64,000 nt of DNA from Actinomycetospora chibensis. GTDB lineage: Bacteria; Actinomycetota; Actinomycetes; Mycobacteriales; Pseudonocardiaceae. Shown piece by piece: positions 47,261 through 57,125 of the stretch. The position numbers were made by a program, and so were the translations under genes. Below the pieces are notes generated by a model. That model was not told the DNA's origin and made no database searches. It was given only the letters and a program-made list of their open reading frames with translations. The stretch spans positions 1 to 64,000 of the forward strand of contig NZ_JAQZAM010000012.1 in NCBI RefSeq assembly GCF_028737215.1. The letters are read 5' to 3'. Position 1 is the first letter of the stretch, and each line of letters opens with the position of its first letter.

Positions 47261-48658
47261 GTGCACGCCCCCCGCACCCGCCGCTGTGCCCGTCGGGTGC
47301 TCCTCGTCGCCGTGGTGATCGGTGTCCTCGTCCCGGCGCTCGCCCCGGCCGCCCACGCCGGGCCGGGCGCACCCCCCGCGACGACGCCGCCGCCGTCCGC
47401 GACATCCGCTCCGGGGACCCCGCCCCCCGACGACCCGGCCGGCGAGGCCGGCTCTCTCGTCGCCCGGATCGCCGCGGCGAGGACCGCGCTCGACGCGCTG
47501 ACCGCCGACCTCGGGCAGCGCCAGGAGCTCGCGAACCGGGCCCTGGCCGACGACATCGCCGCCCGCGCCCGCGCCGACGGCGCGCGGCTCGCCGCCGAGG
47601 AGAGCCGTCGCGGGGCCGACGCCGCGGCCGCCGCCGCCGAGCGGGCCCGCGCCGACGCCGACGCGTGGATCACCGCCTGGTTCCAGCAGGCCGACGTGCT
47701 CGGGCCGCTCTCGGTGCTCTCGGGCTCCACCGGTCCCCAGGACGTCGCGGCGCGCGCCCACCTGCGCGACGTCGTCACCGCCGACCAGCGCGCGGCCCTC
47801 GACGGCGCCGAGCACGCCCGGATCGAGGCCGCCAACGCCGACTCCCGCGCCCGCGCCGCCCGCATCGAGGCCGACGAGGCCGCCGCGCGCGCCGCGCAGG
47901 CGCGCACCGTCGCCGACGGCGAGGTCACCCGCGTCCGCACGGACACCGAGACCCAGCAGGCCCGGCTCCGCGAGCTGACCGGCGAGCGCGACGCCGCCGA
48001 GTCCCGGCTGCGCGAGCTGGAGGAGGCCGACCCGGACCTCGCCGCCCAGCGCGACCGCGCCGAGGCGTTCGACGAGGCCGCGACCGCGCGGGACACCGCC
48101 CGCGACGCCCGGCTGCGCGCCGCCGCGACCGCCGGGCTCACCGCCCGCGCAGGCCGCGTCGCCGGGGGTGTCGCCGGGGGCGAGGACGCGCTCGCCGAGG
48201 CGGGCGTCGACACCACCGGGGTGAGCGACGAGGTGAAGGTCGTGCTCGAACGGGCGCTCTCGCAGCTCGGCGTCGTCTACGCCTGGGGCGGCGGCGACGC
48301 GCAGGGGCCGACGCAGGGCATCCGCGACGGCGGCGTCGCCGACAGCTTCGGGGACTTCGACAAGACCGGCTTCGACTGCTCCGGGCTGATGATCTACGCC
48401 TTCGCCGGGGCCGGGAAGGAGCTCGCGCACTACAGCGGCTACCAGGCCGAGTCCGGGCAGCGGGTGCCGCTGGAGGACCGCAGGCCGGGCGACATGCTGT
48501 TCTGGGCCGACGACGACGGCGCGGGCGCCGTGCACCACGTGGCGCTCTACCTCGGTGGGGACCAGATGGTGGAGGCGCCCGAGTCGGGCAAGAAGGTGCG
48601 GATCGCGCCGGTGCGCTTCGACGAGGAGATCGTCCCGACGGTCACCAGGCTGGTGTAG
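47261..48658 (+). CDS. Secreted NlpC/P60 peptidoglycan endopeptidase (RipA-like)
   Basis: A 465-residue exported protein. A signal peptide (RRVLLVAVVIGVLVPALAPA, cleavage near AAHA-GP) is followed by a proline-rich spacer, a long alanine-rich coiled coil (about residues 65-300) and the NlpC/P60 domain (about 320-465). The catalytic cysteine is C373 in FDCSGLMIYAF and the histidine is H426 in VHHVALYLGG. The coiled coil probably blocks the active site until processed, as known for RipA. The GTG has GGAGGAGG upstream. The position next to moxR matches ripA-moxR1 of M. tuberculosis; a second (ripB) copy is missing. Confidence 0.9.
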   Translation: MHAPRTRRCARRVLLVAVVIGVLVPALAPAAHAGPGAPPATTPPPSATSAPGTPPPDDPAGEAGSLVARIAAARTALDALTADLGQRQELANRALADDIAARARADGARLAAEESRRGADAAAAAAERARADADAWITAWFQQADVLGPLSVLSGSTGPQDVAARAHLRDVVTADQRAALDGAEHARIEAANADSRARAARIEADEAAARAAQARTVADGEVTRVRTDTETQQARLRELTGERDAAESRLRELEEADPDLAAQRDRAEAFDEAATARDTARDARLRAAATAGLTARAGRVAGGVAGGEDALAEAGVDTTGVSDEVKVVLERALSQLGVVYAWGGGDAQGPTQGIRDGGVADSFGDFDKTGFDCSGLMIYAFAGAGKELAHYSGYQAESGQRVPLEDRRPGDMLFWADDDGAGAVHHVALYLGGDQMVEAPESGKKVRIAPVRFDEEIVPTVTRLV

Positions 48659-48810
48659 CGGGAGGTTCACGACGCCCACACCGGCCGGCGAGTTGCCTGG
48701 TGACCGGCAGGTAGCGTGCCGCTCCGGATACCCACGTCCGGCGAGGACCGTGGGAGAGCGAGCAACCGAGGGGGACGACGCCGGGTGCGGGGAGTCGGGG
48801 AGGGACGCCG

Positions 48811-49866
48811 ATGAGCGAGCCCACGGACGCGGGGGCGGCGGGCACCACCGCGACGCCGGCGCACGACGCCGAGCAGCTCGAGCGCACGGTGCTCGAGGTC
48901 AAGCGGGTGATCGTCGGCCAGGACCGTCTCGTCGAGCGGATGCTCGTGGGACTGCTGGCCAAGGGCCACCTGCTCCTCGAGGGTGTGCCCGGCGTGGCCA
49001 AGACCCTCGCGGTGGAGACGTTCGCCCGCGTGGTCGGCGGCTCCTTCGCGCGCATCCAGTTCACGCCCGACCTGGTGCCCGCCGACATCCTCGGCACGCG
49101 CATCTACCGTCAGGGCCGCGAGCAGTTCGACGTCGAGCTCGGCCCCGTGGTGTCGAACTTCGTGCTCGCCGACGAGATCAACCGTGCGCCCGCGAAGGTG
49201 CAGTCGGCGATGCTCGAGGTGATGGCCGAGCGCCACGTCTCCATCGGCGGCGAGACCCACCCGATGCCCGACCCGTTCCTGGTGCTCGCGACGCAGAACC
49301 CGATCGAGAACGAGGGCGTCTACCCGCTGCCCGAGGCGCAGCGCGACCGCTTCCTGTTCAAGATCCTCGTCGAGTACCCGACGGCGGACGAGGAGCGGGA
49401 GATCGTCTACCGGATGGGCGTGAGCCCGCCGTCGCCGCACCGCGTGCTGGACCCCGCCGAGCTCCGCAGGCTGCAGGACGTCGCGGCGCAGGTGTTCGTG
49501 CACCACGCGCTCGTCGACTACGTCGTGCGCCTCGTGGTGGCGACGCGCTCGCCGGCCGAGCACGGGATGGCCGACGTCGGCGGCTGGGTCGCCTACGGCG
49601 CCTCGCCGCGCGCGTCGCTCGGCATCATCGCCGGTGCCCGCGCGCTGGCCCTGGTGCGCGGGCGCGACTACGTGCTGCCCCAGGACGTGGTCGACATCGC
49701 GCCCGACGTACTGCGCCACCGCCTCGTGCTCTCCTACGACGCGCTGGCCGACGGCGTCCCCGTCGACCACGTCGTCACCCGCGTGCTCCAGACCGTCCCG
49801 CTCCCGCAGGTGTCGGCCCGCCCGGTGGGCATGGGCCCGACGCCCGTCCCGGCGGCGGGACGGTGA
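48811..49866 (+). CDS. moxR: MoxR-family AAA+ ATPase
   Basis: A 351-residue AAA+ chaperone-type ATPase. Walker A is EGVPGVAKTLAVETF, Walker B is FVLADEINRAPAKVQSAML, sensor 1 is LATQNPIENEGVYPLPEAQR, and the lid contains GASPRASLGIIAGARALALV. MoxR proteins act with DUF58 and VWA proteins on metal insertion, complex assembly or envelope stress. Both partners follow here. A TAGCGT at 48712-48717 may be its -10 element. It lies 152 bases after the RipA-like gene. Confidence 0.94.
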   Translation: MSEPTDAGAAGTTATPAHDAEQLERTVLEVKRVIVGQDRLVERMLVGLLAKGHLLLEGVPGVAKTLAVETFARVVGGSFARIQFTPDLVPADILGTRIYRQGREQFDVELGPVVSNFVLADEINRAPAKVQSAMLEVMAERHVSIGGETHPMPDPFLVLATQNPIENEGVYPLPEAQRDRFLFKILVEYPTADEEREIVYRMGVSPPSPHRVLDPAELRRLQDVAAQVFVHHALVDYVVRLVVATRSPAEHGMADVGGWVAYGASPRASLGIIAGARALALVRGRDYVLPQDVVDIAPDVLRHRLVLSYDALADGVPVDHVVTRVLQTVPLPQVSARPVGMGPTPVPAAGR

Positions 49867-49891
49867 CGGCGCCGGACGAGCGGGTGACCGC

Positions 49892-50992
49892 GTGAGCGAG
49901 CCCGTCTCCCCGGACACCCCGGCGGCGCGGGTCCCCGAGCCCGGTCCGCGGCCCGAGGGCGCGCCGCCGGCGACGAGCCCGGCCGGTGGCCCCCGGCCGA
50001 GCTGGGCACCGCCCCCCACCTCGCCGGTGCCGAGCGGGCCCGACGAGGTCGCGGGGGAGCGCACGCAGGCCCGGCTCTCGGCGTCGCTGCGCACCCTGGA
50101 GCTCTCGGTGCGCCGGCGTCTCGACGGCCTGCTGCAGGGCAACCACCTCGGCCTCGTGCCCGGGCCGGGCACCGAGCCGGGGGAGCCGCGGCCCTACCAG
50201 CCCGGCGACGACGTGCGGCGCATGGACTGGTCGGTCACCGCCCGCACCACCGAGCCCCACATCCGCGAGACGATCGCCGACCGCGAGCTGGAGACCCAGC
50301 TCGTCGTCGACCTCTCGCCGAGCCTCGACTTCGGCACCGCCGCCTGCGAGAAGCGCGACCTGGCGATCGCCGCCTGCGCGGCGGTCACCCACCTGACCCG
50401 CGGCGGCGGCAACCGCATCGGCGCCGTCGTCGCGACGGGCGAGCGCACGGTGCGCCTGCCCGCGCGCGGCGGCGAGACCGCGGCCCGCGAGCTGCTGCGT
50501 CGGATCGCGGCGACCCCGCCCGCCCCCGAGGGCACGCGCGGAGACCTGCCCGCCGCCCTCGAGGCGCTTCGCCGCCCGCCCCGCCGTCGCGGCCTGGTCG
50601 TCGTGGTGTCGGACTTCCTCGGCGACGTCGACTGGGAGCGCGCGCTGCGGGCCCTGCGCGCCCGCCACGACCTGCTCGCCGTCGAGGTCGTCGACCCCCG
50701 CGACGAGGAGCTGCCCGACGTCGGCACCGTCGTGCTCGCCGACCCGGAGTCGGGGCGCCGTCGCGAGGTGACGACGACGCCGACCCTGCGCCGGCGCTTC
50801 GCCGCCGAGGCCGCGGCCCACCGCGGCCGGGTCGCCGACTCCCTGCGCGCGGCGGGCGCCGGGCACCTCGTGCTGCGCACCGACCGCGACTGGATCGCCG
50901 ACGTCGTGCGCTTCGCCGTCGCCCGCAAGCGCGGCTGGTCGGGCGGGGCGACGACCGGCCGCGTGCCGACCGCGGCGCCCGGGGGGCGGTGA
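49892..50992 (+). CDS. DUF58 domain protein (MoxR partner)
   Basis: A 366-residue protein. About 65 proline-rich residues precede the DUF58 body. RPYQPGDDVRRMDWSVTART is the DUF58 signature, and the fold is VWA-like with VVDLSPSLDFGTA as a MIDAS-like strand and LVVVVSDFLGDVDWERALRA. No membrane helix is seen, unlike many DUF58 proteins. GTG 49892 lies 25 bases after the moxR stop. Its stop overlaps the VWA gene as GTGA. Order moxR, DUF58, VWA equals Rv1479-Rv1481. Confidence 0.9.
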   Translation: MSEPVSPDTPAARVPEPGPRPEGAPPATSPAGGPRPSWAPPPTSPVPSGPDEVAGERTQARLSASLRTLELSVRRRLDGLLQGNHLGLVPGPGTEPGEPRPYQPGDDVRRMDWSVTARTTEPHIRETIADRELETQLVVDLSPSLDFGTAACEKRDLAIAACAAVTHLTRGGGNRIGAVVATGERTVRLPARGGETAARELLRRIAATPPAPEGTRGDLPAALEALRRPPRRRGLVVVVSDFLGDVDWERALRALRARHDLLAVEVVDPRDEELPDVGTVVLADPESGRRREVTTTPTLRRRFAAEAAAHRGRVADSLRAAGAGHLVLRTDRDWIADVVRFAVARKRGWSGGATTGRVPTAAPGGR

Positions 50993-51966
50993 CCGTGTTC
51001 GCACACCCCTGGTGGTTCCTGCTGCTGGTCGTCGTCGCCGCCCTGGCGGTCGGCTACTGGTGGATCAACCGTCGACGCCAGCGCTACACGATGCGCTTCA
51101 CCAACCTGGCGCTGCTCGAGCGCGTCGCCCCCAAGGGGCCCGGCTGGTGGCGGCACGTGCCGATGGCGTTGCTGCTGGTCGCGCTGGTGCTCATGACGAT
51201 CGCGCTGGCCGGGCCGCAGGGCACCGCGCAGGTCCCGCGCAACCGCGCGACGGTGATGCTCACGATCGACGTGTCGCTCTCGATGCGCGCCACCGACGTC
51301 GAGCCCTCCCGCCTGCAGGTGGCCCAGACCGCCGCCTCCGCCTTCGCCGACCAGCTGCCCGCCGGCATCAACCTCGGGCTGTCGTCGTTCGCCGCGACCC
51401 CGAGCACGCTGGTCACGCCCACCACCGACCGCCAGGCGATCAAGAATGCGATCGGGTCGCTGCAGCTCGCGGAGTCCACGGGCACCGGCGACGCGATCCG
51501 CGCGAGCCTCGCGGCGATCCGGGCGTTCGGCTCCCAGATCCGCGGCCCGGAGGGCCCACCGCCCGCCCGGATCATCCTGCTCTCGGACGGCAAGCAGACC
51601 ACCCCGACCACCGACCCGGCCGACGACCGCGGCGCCTTCCCCGCGTCCGCCGAGGCGCGCGCGGCGGGCGTCCCGATCTCGGCCATCTCCTTCGGCACCG
51701 AGTACGGCGAGATCGAGATCGACGGCCGCCCCGTGTCCGTCGCCGTGGCCGACGACCAGATGCGCGAGATCGCCCAGCTCTCCGGCGGCGACTTCCGCCG
51801 CGCGTCCACCGAGCTCGACCTGCGCGAGACCTACGCCAACCTCGCCGAGCAGGTCGGCTACGAGGAGCGCACCGTCGACCTCTCGGGGCGCTGGTTCCTC
51901 GCCGCCACGATCCTCGTGCTCCTCGGCGTCGTCACCGCCATCGTGACGGGACAGCGTCTGCCCTAG
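50989..51966 (+). CDS. VWA-domain membrane protein (MoxR partner)
   Basis: A 325-residue protein with transmembrane helices at about residues 7-24, 57-74 and 303-320 that flank a von Willebrand A domain. The MIDAS motif is VMLTIDVSLSMRATD (DxSxS), with the later threonine in ESTGTGDAIRA and aspartate in IILLSDGKQTT. It resembles BatA/Rv1481. The protein probably exposes the metal-dependent adhesion site to an envelope client handled with MoxR. GTG 50989 is fixed by overlap with the DUF58 stop. It ends convergent with the esterase. Confidence 0.92.
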   Translation: MTVFAHPWWFLLLVVVAALAVGYWWINRRRQRYTMRFTNLALLERVAPKGPGWWRHVPMALLLVALVLMTIALAGPQGTAQVPRNRATVMLTIDVSLSMRATDVEPSRLQVAQTAASAFADQLPAGINLGLSSFAATPSTLVTPTTDRQAIKNAIGSLQLAESTGTGDAIRASLAAIRAFGSQIRGPEGPPPARIILLSDGKQTTPTTDPADDRGAFPASAEARAAGVPISAISFGTEYGEIEIDGRPVSVAVADDQMREIAQLSGGDFRRASTELDLRETYANLAEQVGYEERTVDLSGRWFLAATILVLLGVVTAIVTGQRLP

Positions 51967-53078
51967 ATGTGCTCGACGTGCAGCCCGTCCACGAAGGCCT
52001 TGATGTCGGCGACGGCCGCACGGCGCTCGGCGGGCAGCGCCTGCCGGAAGATCAGCTCGGCGCCGTGGGTGAGCCCGAGGTTCGTCCGCCCGGCGACCGG
52101 GACGCCCGCGGCCAGGAGCTTGCGGTAGTAGGCCAGGCCCTCGTCGCGCAGGGGGTCGAGCTCGTTCACCGTGATCATGTGCGGCGGCAGCCCCACGAGG
52201 TCGTCGGGCGTCGCGAAGTACGGCCAGGCCAGCGGGTCCTCGGTGTGCCGGGCGTGGGGGTCGTAGGCGGCGACGAGCAGGTCCATGAGGGCGCAGTTGA
52301 TGAAGTACCCGTCGTTCTCGATCATCGACGGGAGCTTGAGGAGCTTGCGGGCGTCGTCCCACGCGTAGCCGCCGCTGATGTAGGGCACCGACACGTGCAC
52401 GCCGTCGATGGCGTCGAGGTCGCCGCTGCGCTTGGCGCGCAGCGTGGTGGCGAGCACGAGGTTGGCGCCGCCCGACTCGCCCTGGAGCACGATCCGGGTC
52501 AGGCCCAGCTCGCCGCGCTGGTCGTCGAGCCAGCGCACGGCGGCGGCGCAGTCGTCGAGGCCCGCGGGGAAGGGGTGCGGTCCCAGCTCGGTCCACGCGT
52601 TGCGGAACGCGACCCGCACGGCGACGACGCCGGTCAGGGCGAGGTCGCGGCACCAGCGGTCGTGGACCCGGGTGTCGGCGTCCAGGATCGTCATCCCGCC
52701 GCCGTGGATGTAGACGACGCCCGGCAGCGGGCCGTCCACGCCCGCGGGGCGGTAGATGCGCAGAGGCACGAGGTGCCCGTCGGGGGAGACCACGGACGTC
52801 TCGGTGACCTCGACGGCGTCCTCCGGGGCGTCGTCGGGCAGGTCCAGCGGGACCGCGGCGTAGACGGCGCTGAACCCGTCGTGCAGCCCGCCGACGGCCT
52901 CGCTCACCGCTGCCGGACCGTCGGCGCGGGTGACCGGGGGCGCGGCCGCCGGCCCGTCGAGCCCGAAGGCCGCCAGGGCGGCGACGAGATCCGGCTTCGC
53001 CCGCGGATCGGTGCGCAGGTCGAGGGTGGGGTCACCGAGGCGGCCCGGGAGGGTCGGTGGGACGTCGGTCGCGGTCAT
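51963..53078 (-). CDS. Hormone-sensitive-lipase family esterase
   Basis: A 371-residue alpha/beta hydrolase. The oxyanion motif is VVYIHGGGMTILDAD, the nucleophile serine is in LQGESGGANLVLAT, the acid aspartate is in TVNELDPLRDEGL, and the histidine is in LGLTHGAELIF. An N-terminal cap of about 100 residues is present. No signal peptide is seen. The ATG has GGAGGA 6 bases upstream. It is inserted between the VWA gene and fabG on the opposite strand, the place of Rv1482c, though the families need not be the same. Confidence 0.88.
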   Translation of the reverse strand: MTATDVPPTLPGRLGDPTLDLRTDPRAKPDLVAALAAFGLDGPAAAPPVTRADGPAAVSEAVGGLHDGFSAVYAAVPLDLPDDAPEDAVEVTETSVVSPDGHLVPLRIYRPAGVDGPLPGVVYIHGGGMTILDADTRVHDRWCRDLALTGVVAVRVAFRNAWTELGPHPFPAGLDDCAAAVRWLDDQRGELGLTRIVLQGESGGANLVLATTLRAKRSGDLDAIDGVHVSVPYISGGYAWDDARKLLKLPSMIENDGYFINCALMDLLVAAYDPHARHTEDPLAWPYFATPDDLVGLPPHMITVNELDPLRDEGLAYYRKLLAAGVPVAGRTNLGLTHGAELIFRQALPAERRAAVADIKAFVDGLHVEHI

Positions 53079-53150
53079 CGGTCCTCCGGGCGGCGGGGTC
53101 GGCTCCGGTGATCGACCCTATGAGCCACGCCACACGGCGCAAGGCGCTGA

Positions 53151-53960
<810 letters not shown>

Positions 53961-53988
53961 ACACCCGCCTGCGACAAACGGAGACAAC

Positions 53989-54753
53989 GTGACCCTGCTC
54001 GAGGGCAAGCGGATCCTGGTCACCGGGATCATCACCGACGCGTCGATCGCCTTCCACGCGGCGAAGGCGGCCCAGGAGGCGGGAGCCACCGTCGTCCTCA
54101 CCGGCTTCGGACGCCTCTCGCTCGTGAAGCGCGTGGCCAAGAGGCTGCCCACCGAGGCGCCCGTGATCGAGCTCGACGTCCAGAACCAGGAGCACCTCGA
54201 CGGCCTCGCCGACAGCGTCCGCGAGCACGTCGACGGCCTCGACGGTGTCCTGCACTCGATCGGCTTCGCGCCGATGGAGGCCCTGGGCGGCAACTTCCTG
54301 AACACCGAGTGGAAGGACGTCGCCACCGCGGTCGAGGTGTCGGCCTACTCGTTCAAGTCCCTCGCGATGGCCTGCAAGCCGCTGCTCGGGCGCGGCTCGT
54401 CGCTGGTCGGCATGGACTTCGACAACACCGTCGCCTGGCCGGGCTACGACTGGATGGGCGTCGCGAAGGCCGCGCTCGAGGCGACCACCCGCTACCTCGC
54501 CCGCGACCTCGGTCCCGAGGGCATCCGCGCGAACCTCGTCGCCGCGGGCCCGGTGCGCACCATGGCCGCGAAGTCGATCCCGGGCTTCGACACCTTCGAG
54601 GAGGCCTGGGTCCAGCGCTCGCCGCTGGGCTGGGACCTCGAGGACCCCACCCCGGTCGCGAAGACGATCTGCGCGCTGCTCTCGGACTGGATGCCGGCCA
54701 CCACCGGCGAGGTCGTGCACGCCGACGGCGGCTATCACGCGATGGGCGCCTGA
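53989..54753 (+). CDS. inhA: Enoyl-ACP reductase (InhA/FabI)
   Basis: A 254-residue NADH-dependent enoyl-ACP reductase for the last FAS-II step. LEGKRILVTGIITDASIAFH is the cofactor loop, VLHSIGFAP matches the NADH pocket serine region, and MDFDNTVAWPGYDWMGVAKA has the catalytic Y153 and K160 in the Y-x6-K spacing of InhA. The MDFD and WPGYDWMG segments are closer to mycobacterial InhA than to typical FabI. GTG 53989 has GGAGA upstream. The end overlaps the convergent membrane protein gene by 19 bases. Confidence 0.94.
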   Translation: MTLLEGKRILVTGIITDASIAFHAAKAAQEAGATVVLTGFGRLSLVKRVAKRLPTEAPVIELDVQNQEHLDGLADSVREHVDGLDGVLHSIGFAPMEALGGNFLNTEWKDVATAVEVSAYSFKSLAMACKPLLGRGSSLVGMDFDNTVAWPGYDWMGVAKAALEATTRYLARDLGPEGIRANLVAAGPVRTMAAKSIPGFDTFEEAWVQRSPLGWDLEDPTPVAKTICALLSDWMPATTGEVVHADGGYHAMGA

Positions 54754-57002
54754 GGCCGGAACTCCTCGACCGGTACCCGGGTCGGGGTGACGACCGCGAC
54801 CGCCCGCGGCCAGCTCGGGTCGGCCCAGAAGTCGCTGTGGCGTCGCAGCGGGAGGAGCGCCCGCCGCTGGAGCCCCGGGTCCTCCGGCACCGGGGGGTCG
54901 AGCAGGCGCCAGTCGCCGCCGAACGCGCGCGCCCCGCGGTCGTCGGGCCCTCCCGGGCCGATGGGCTCGACCAGGCCGGGCTCCGGGTCCCGGTGCCGCC
55001 AGCTCAGGACCGGGCCCGCCAGCGGGTCGGTGTCCCGGTAGAGGTTGCGCCAGCGGCCGTCGAGGGCGTCCACGAGGCCCCGGACGGCGGGGAGGTTCAC
55101 GGCCGCCGGGAACGCGCGGGAGAAAAGGACCTGGATCTGCGAGCCGAGCGTCAGCAGACCGATCCGGGCGGTGTCGCCGCCGAGTCCGACCTGCCGCACC
55201 AGGGTGGCGAAGGAGATCAGGCTGCCCTGGCTGTGACCACAGAGCACGACCGATCGTCCCTCGGCGAGGTGGTACCGGAGGCGGTCGGCGAGGCGCGGCA
55301 CCACGGACTGCGAGTACGGCGGCGGGACGAACGGGTGCACGGCGCGCGGCCAGAACGCGACGACGTCCCACACCACGTTCACCCCGCGGCGGGTCGTGCT
55401 CTGTCGGGCCGCGGCGCGTCCCAGCAGCACGAGCCGGAGTGCCGCGGCGGCGAGCACGAGCGTCCCGAGCGCGAGCACCCAACCGCTGCCCGGCCGGGGG
55501 TGCTGCGTCGAGGCGGTGAGCACGAACCAGCGGGGGAGGTCCCGGGGTGCGTGGCCGACCGCCTGGGGGAGGGCGGCCTCGAGGGCGGCGAGCGACAGCA
55601 CCGCACCCGTCAGCGCCAGGGTGACGGCGATGGCCACCACGTGCTGCTTCACGCGGGCGATCCACATCGCGGTCCCGATCTCGCGGACCCGCGTCGCCGG
55701 GAGACCGTCGAACCCGGCCGCCACGAAGGCGTCCTCCGCCCGCCGCCGGAAGTCCTCGCGGCGCCGGAGCCAGGCCACGGCGGCGACGACCGCGATCCCC
55801 GCCGCGACGATCGTGCTGAGCCCCCAGGCGTACACGGCCCGCGAGAACATCTCCGGCACGACGAGAGGTGCGGTGGCGGCGGCCTCCACGAGCTTCGCCG
55901 TGCCGAAGGCCGCGGCGCCGGTGTAGCCGATGCCGAGGAAGACCCCGAGGGCGGCGACGACCGTGGCCGCCAGTCCGTGCGCGAACGGGGCGAAGCGTCC
56001 GTCCCCGTCGTCCGGCCGCGCCCGGCCCCGCGCGACGACGAGGTTCGCGACGAGCAGGACGCCGAGGGCGGCGACCACCGTCACGACGAGCACCGCGCAC
56101 GCCTGGTCGAGACCCGCCCGCGCGACCGGCGCCGGCGTGTCGACCGCCACCGCCACCGCCGCGGCCAGCAACGCCAGGGCGGCGACGGCGATCGCGACGG
56201 CGGCCGCGGCGCGAGCGCTCGTCGTGGCGCGGTCCTGCCACGCGGTGCGCGGATCACCGAGCACCGTGACGGCGACGATCGCCGCCCCGAGGAGCACCAC
56301 GGTGGGCCAGAGGGCGGGACGCCAGGCACCACCGGCCTCGAGCAGCCCGACCACGGCGACCGTCGCCAGTCCCGCGGCGAGGTGCAGGCGCCGCAGGACG
56401 GGCACGTCCGGGTCGCCGGCGAGAGCCCGCGGACGGGCCAGCACCGAAGCCGCGTCCTCGTCGCCACCGTCCACCGGCAGGTTCCGGTCGAGCGACGACC
56501 GCGCCAGGACGAAGAAGCCCAGGACGACCGCGCCGGCGGCGAGGACGGCGGCGGCGCGCAGGACGGGGGCCGAGACGGCCGAGATCGCCGACGGCGCCTG
56601 CGTGGCGACGAGGTCCACGAGGACGATCCCCGCGCCGAGAGCAATCAGACAGGTCAGGAGGACCCCGAGCGCCCGCAGGGCCCCCGCGGCCACGGTGAGC
56701 GCGCGTCGTCCGCCCTCCGGCAGCATGAACCGCGCGACGTTCACCATCCCGAACGGCACGAGCAGCAGCCACAGGGCGAAGGTCCACGAGCCCGACGTGT
56801 AGCGGCCCCAGTGGAGGGCCTCGACGACGTGGCCGGGCGCCCCCACCTCCCGGCCGTGGTCGTCGATCGCGCGGAAGATCCGGGCCCACTCGTCCCCGGC
56901 GACCTGGCGCACCTGCGGCGCGTCGAGGACGGCCTCGGGCGGGGTGCCGCTCACGCCGTGCACCCGCAGTTCGACGACCGGCCCGTCCGACCCGTTGTCC
57001 AT
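54735..57002 (-). CDS. Large membrane protein with split alpha/beta-hydrolase motifs
   Basis: A 755-residue protein of unknown function. Residues 9-20 (VVELRVHGVSGT) look like the first hydrolase strand with an oxyanion HGVxGT turn. About 11 transmembrane helices follow in two groups up to residue 540. A cytosolic C-terminal domain then has the nucleophile elbow VVLCGHSQGSLISF with S591, followed by IGLLTLGSQIQVLFSRAF. The pattern suggests a lipase-like domain whose parts flank a membrane insertion. ATG 57002 is chosen because GGGAGGGG lies about 4 bases upstream. It is convergent with inhA and divergent from ferrochelatase. Confidence 0.8.
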   Translation of the reverse strand: MDNGSDGPVVELRVHGVSGTPPEAVLDAPQVRQVAGDEWARIFRAIDDHGREVGAPGHVVEALHWGRYTSGSWTFALWLLLVPFGMVNVARFMLPEGGRRALTVAAGALRALGVLLTCLIALGAGIVLVDLVATQAPSAISAVSAPVLRAAAVLAAGAVVLGFFVLARSSLDRNLPVDGGDEDAASVLARPRALAGDPDVPVLRRLHLAAGLATVAVVGLLEAGGAWRPALWPTVVLLGAAIVAVTVLGDPRTAWQDRATTSARAAAAVAIAVAALALLAAAVAVAVDTPAPVARAGLDQACAVLVVTVVAALGVLLVANLVVARGRARPDDGDGRFAPFAHGLAATVVAALGVFLGIGYTGAAAFGTAKLVEAAATAPLVVPEMFSRAVYAWGLSTIVAAGIAVVAAVAWLRRREDFRRRAEDAFVAAGFDGLPATRVREIGTAMWIARVKQHVVAIAVTLALTGAVLSLAALEAALPQAVGHAPRDLPRWFVLTASTQHPRPGSGWVLALGTLVLAAAALRLVLLGRAAARQSTTRRGVNVVWDVVAFWPRAVHPFVPPPYSQSVVPRLADRLRYHLAEGRSVVLCGHSQGSLISFATLVRQVGLGGDTARIGLLTLGSQIQVLFSRAFPAAVNLPAVRGLVDALDGRWRNLYRDTDPLAGPVLSWRHRDPEPGLVEPIGPGGPDDRGARAFGGDWRLLDPPVPEDPGLQRRALLPLRRHSDFWADPSWPRAVAVVTPTRVPVEEFRPQAPIA

Positions 57003-57125
57003 CCCGCCCCTCCCGACGTGTTGCCACGGAGAGTGATCCCGATCACGGGCGGGCGCCACCGATGTCAGCCGGACAGCCCAGTGCGCTCGCTCGGGGTGAA
57101 CGTGTCACCGCCACGACCTCGGGGG

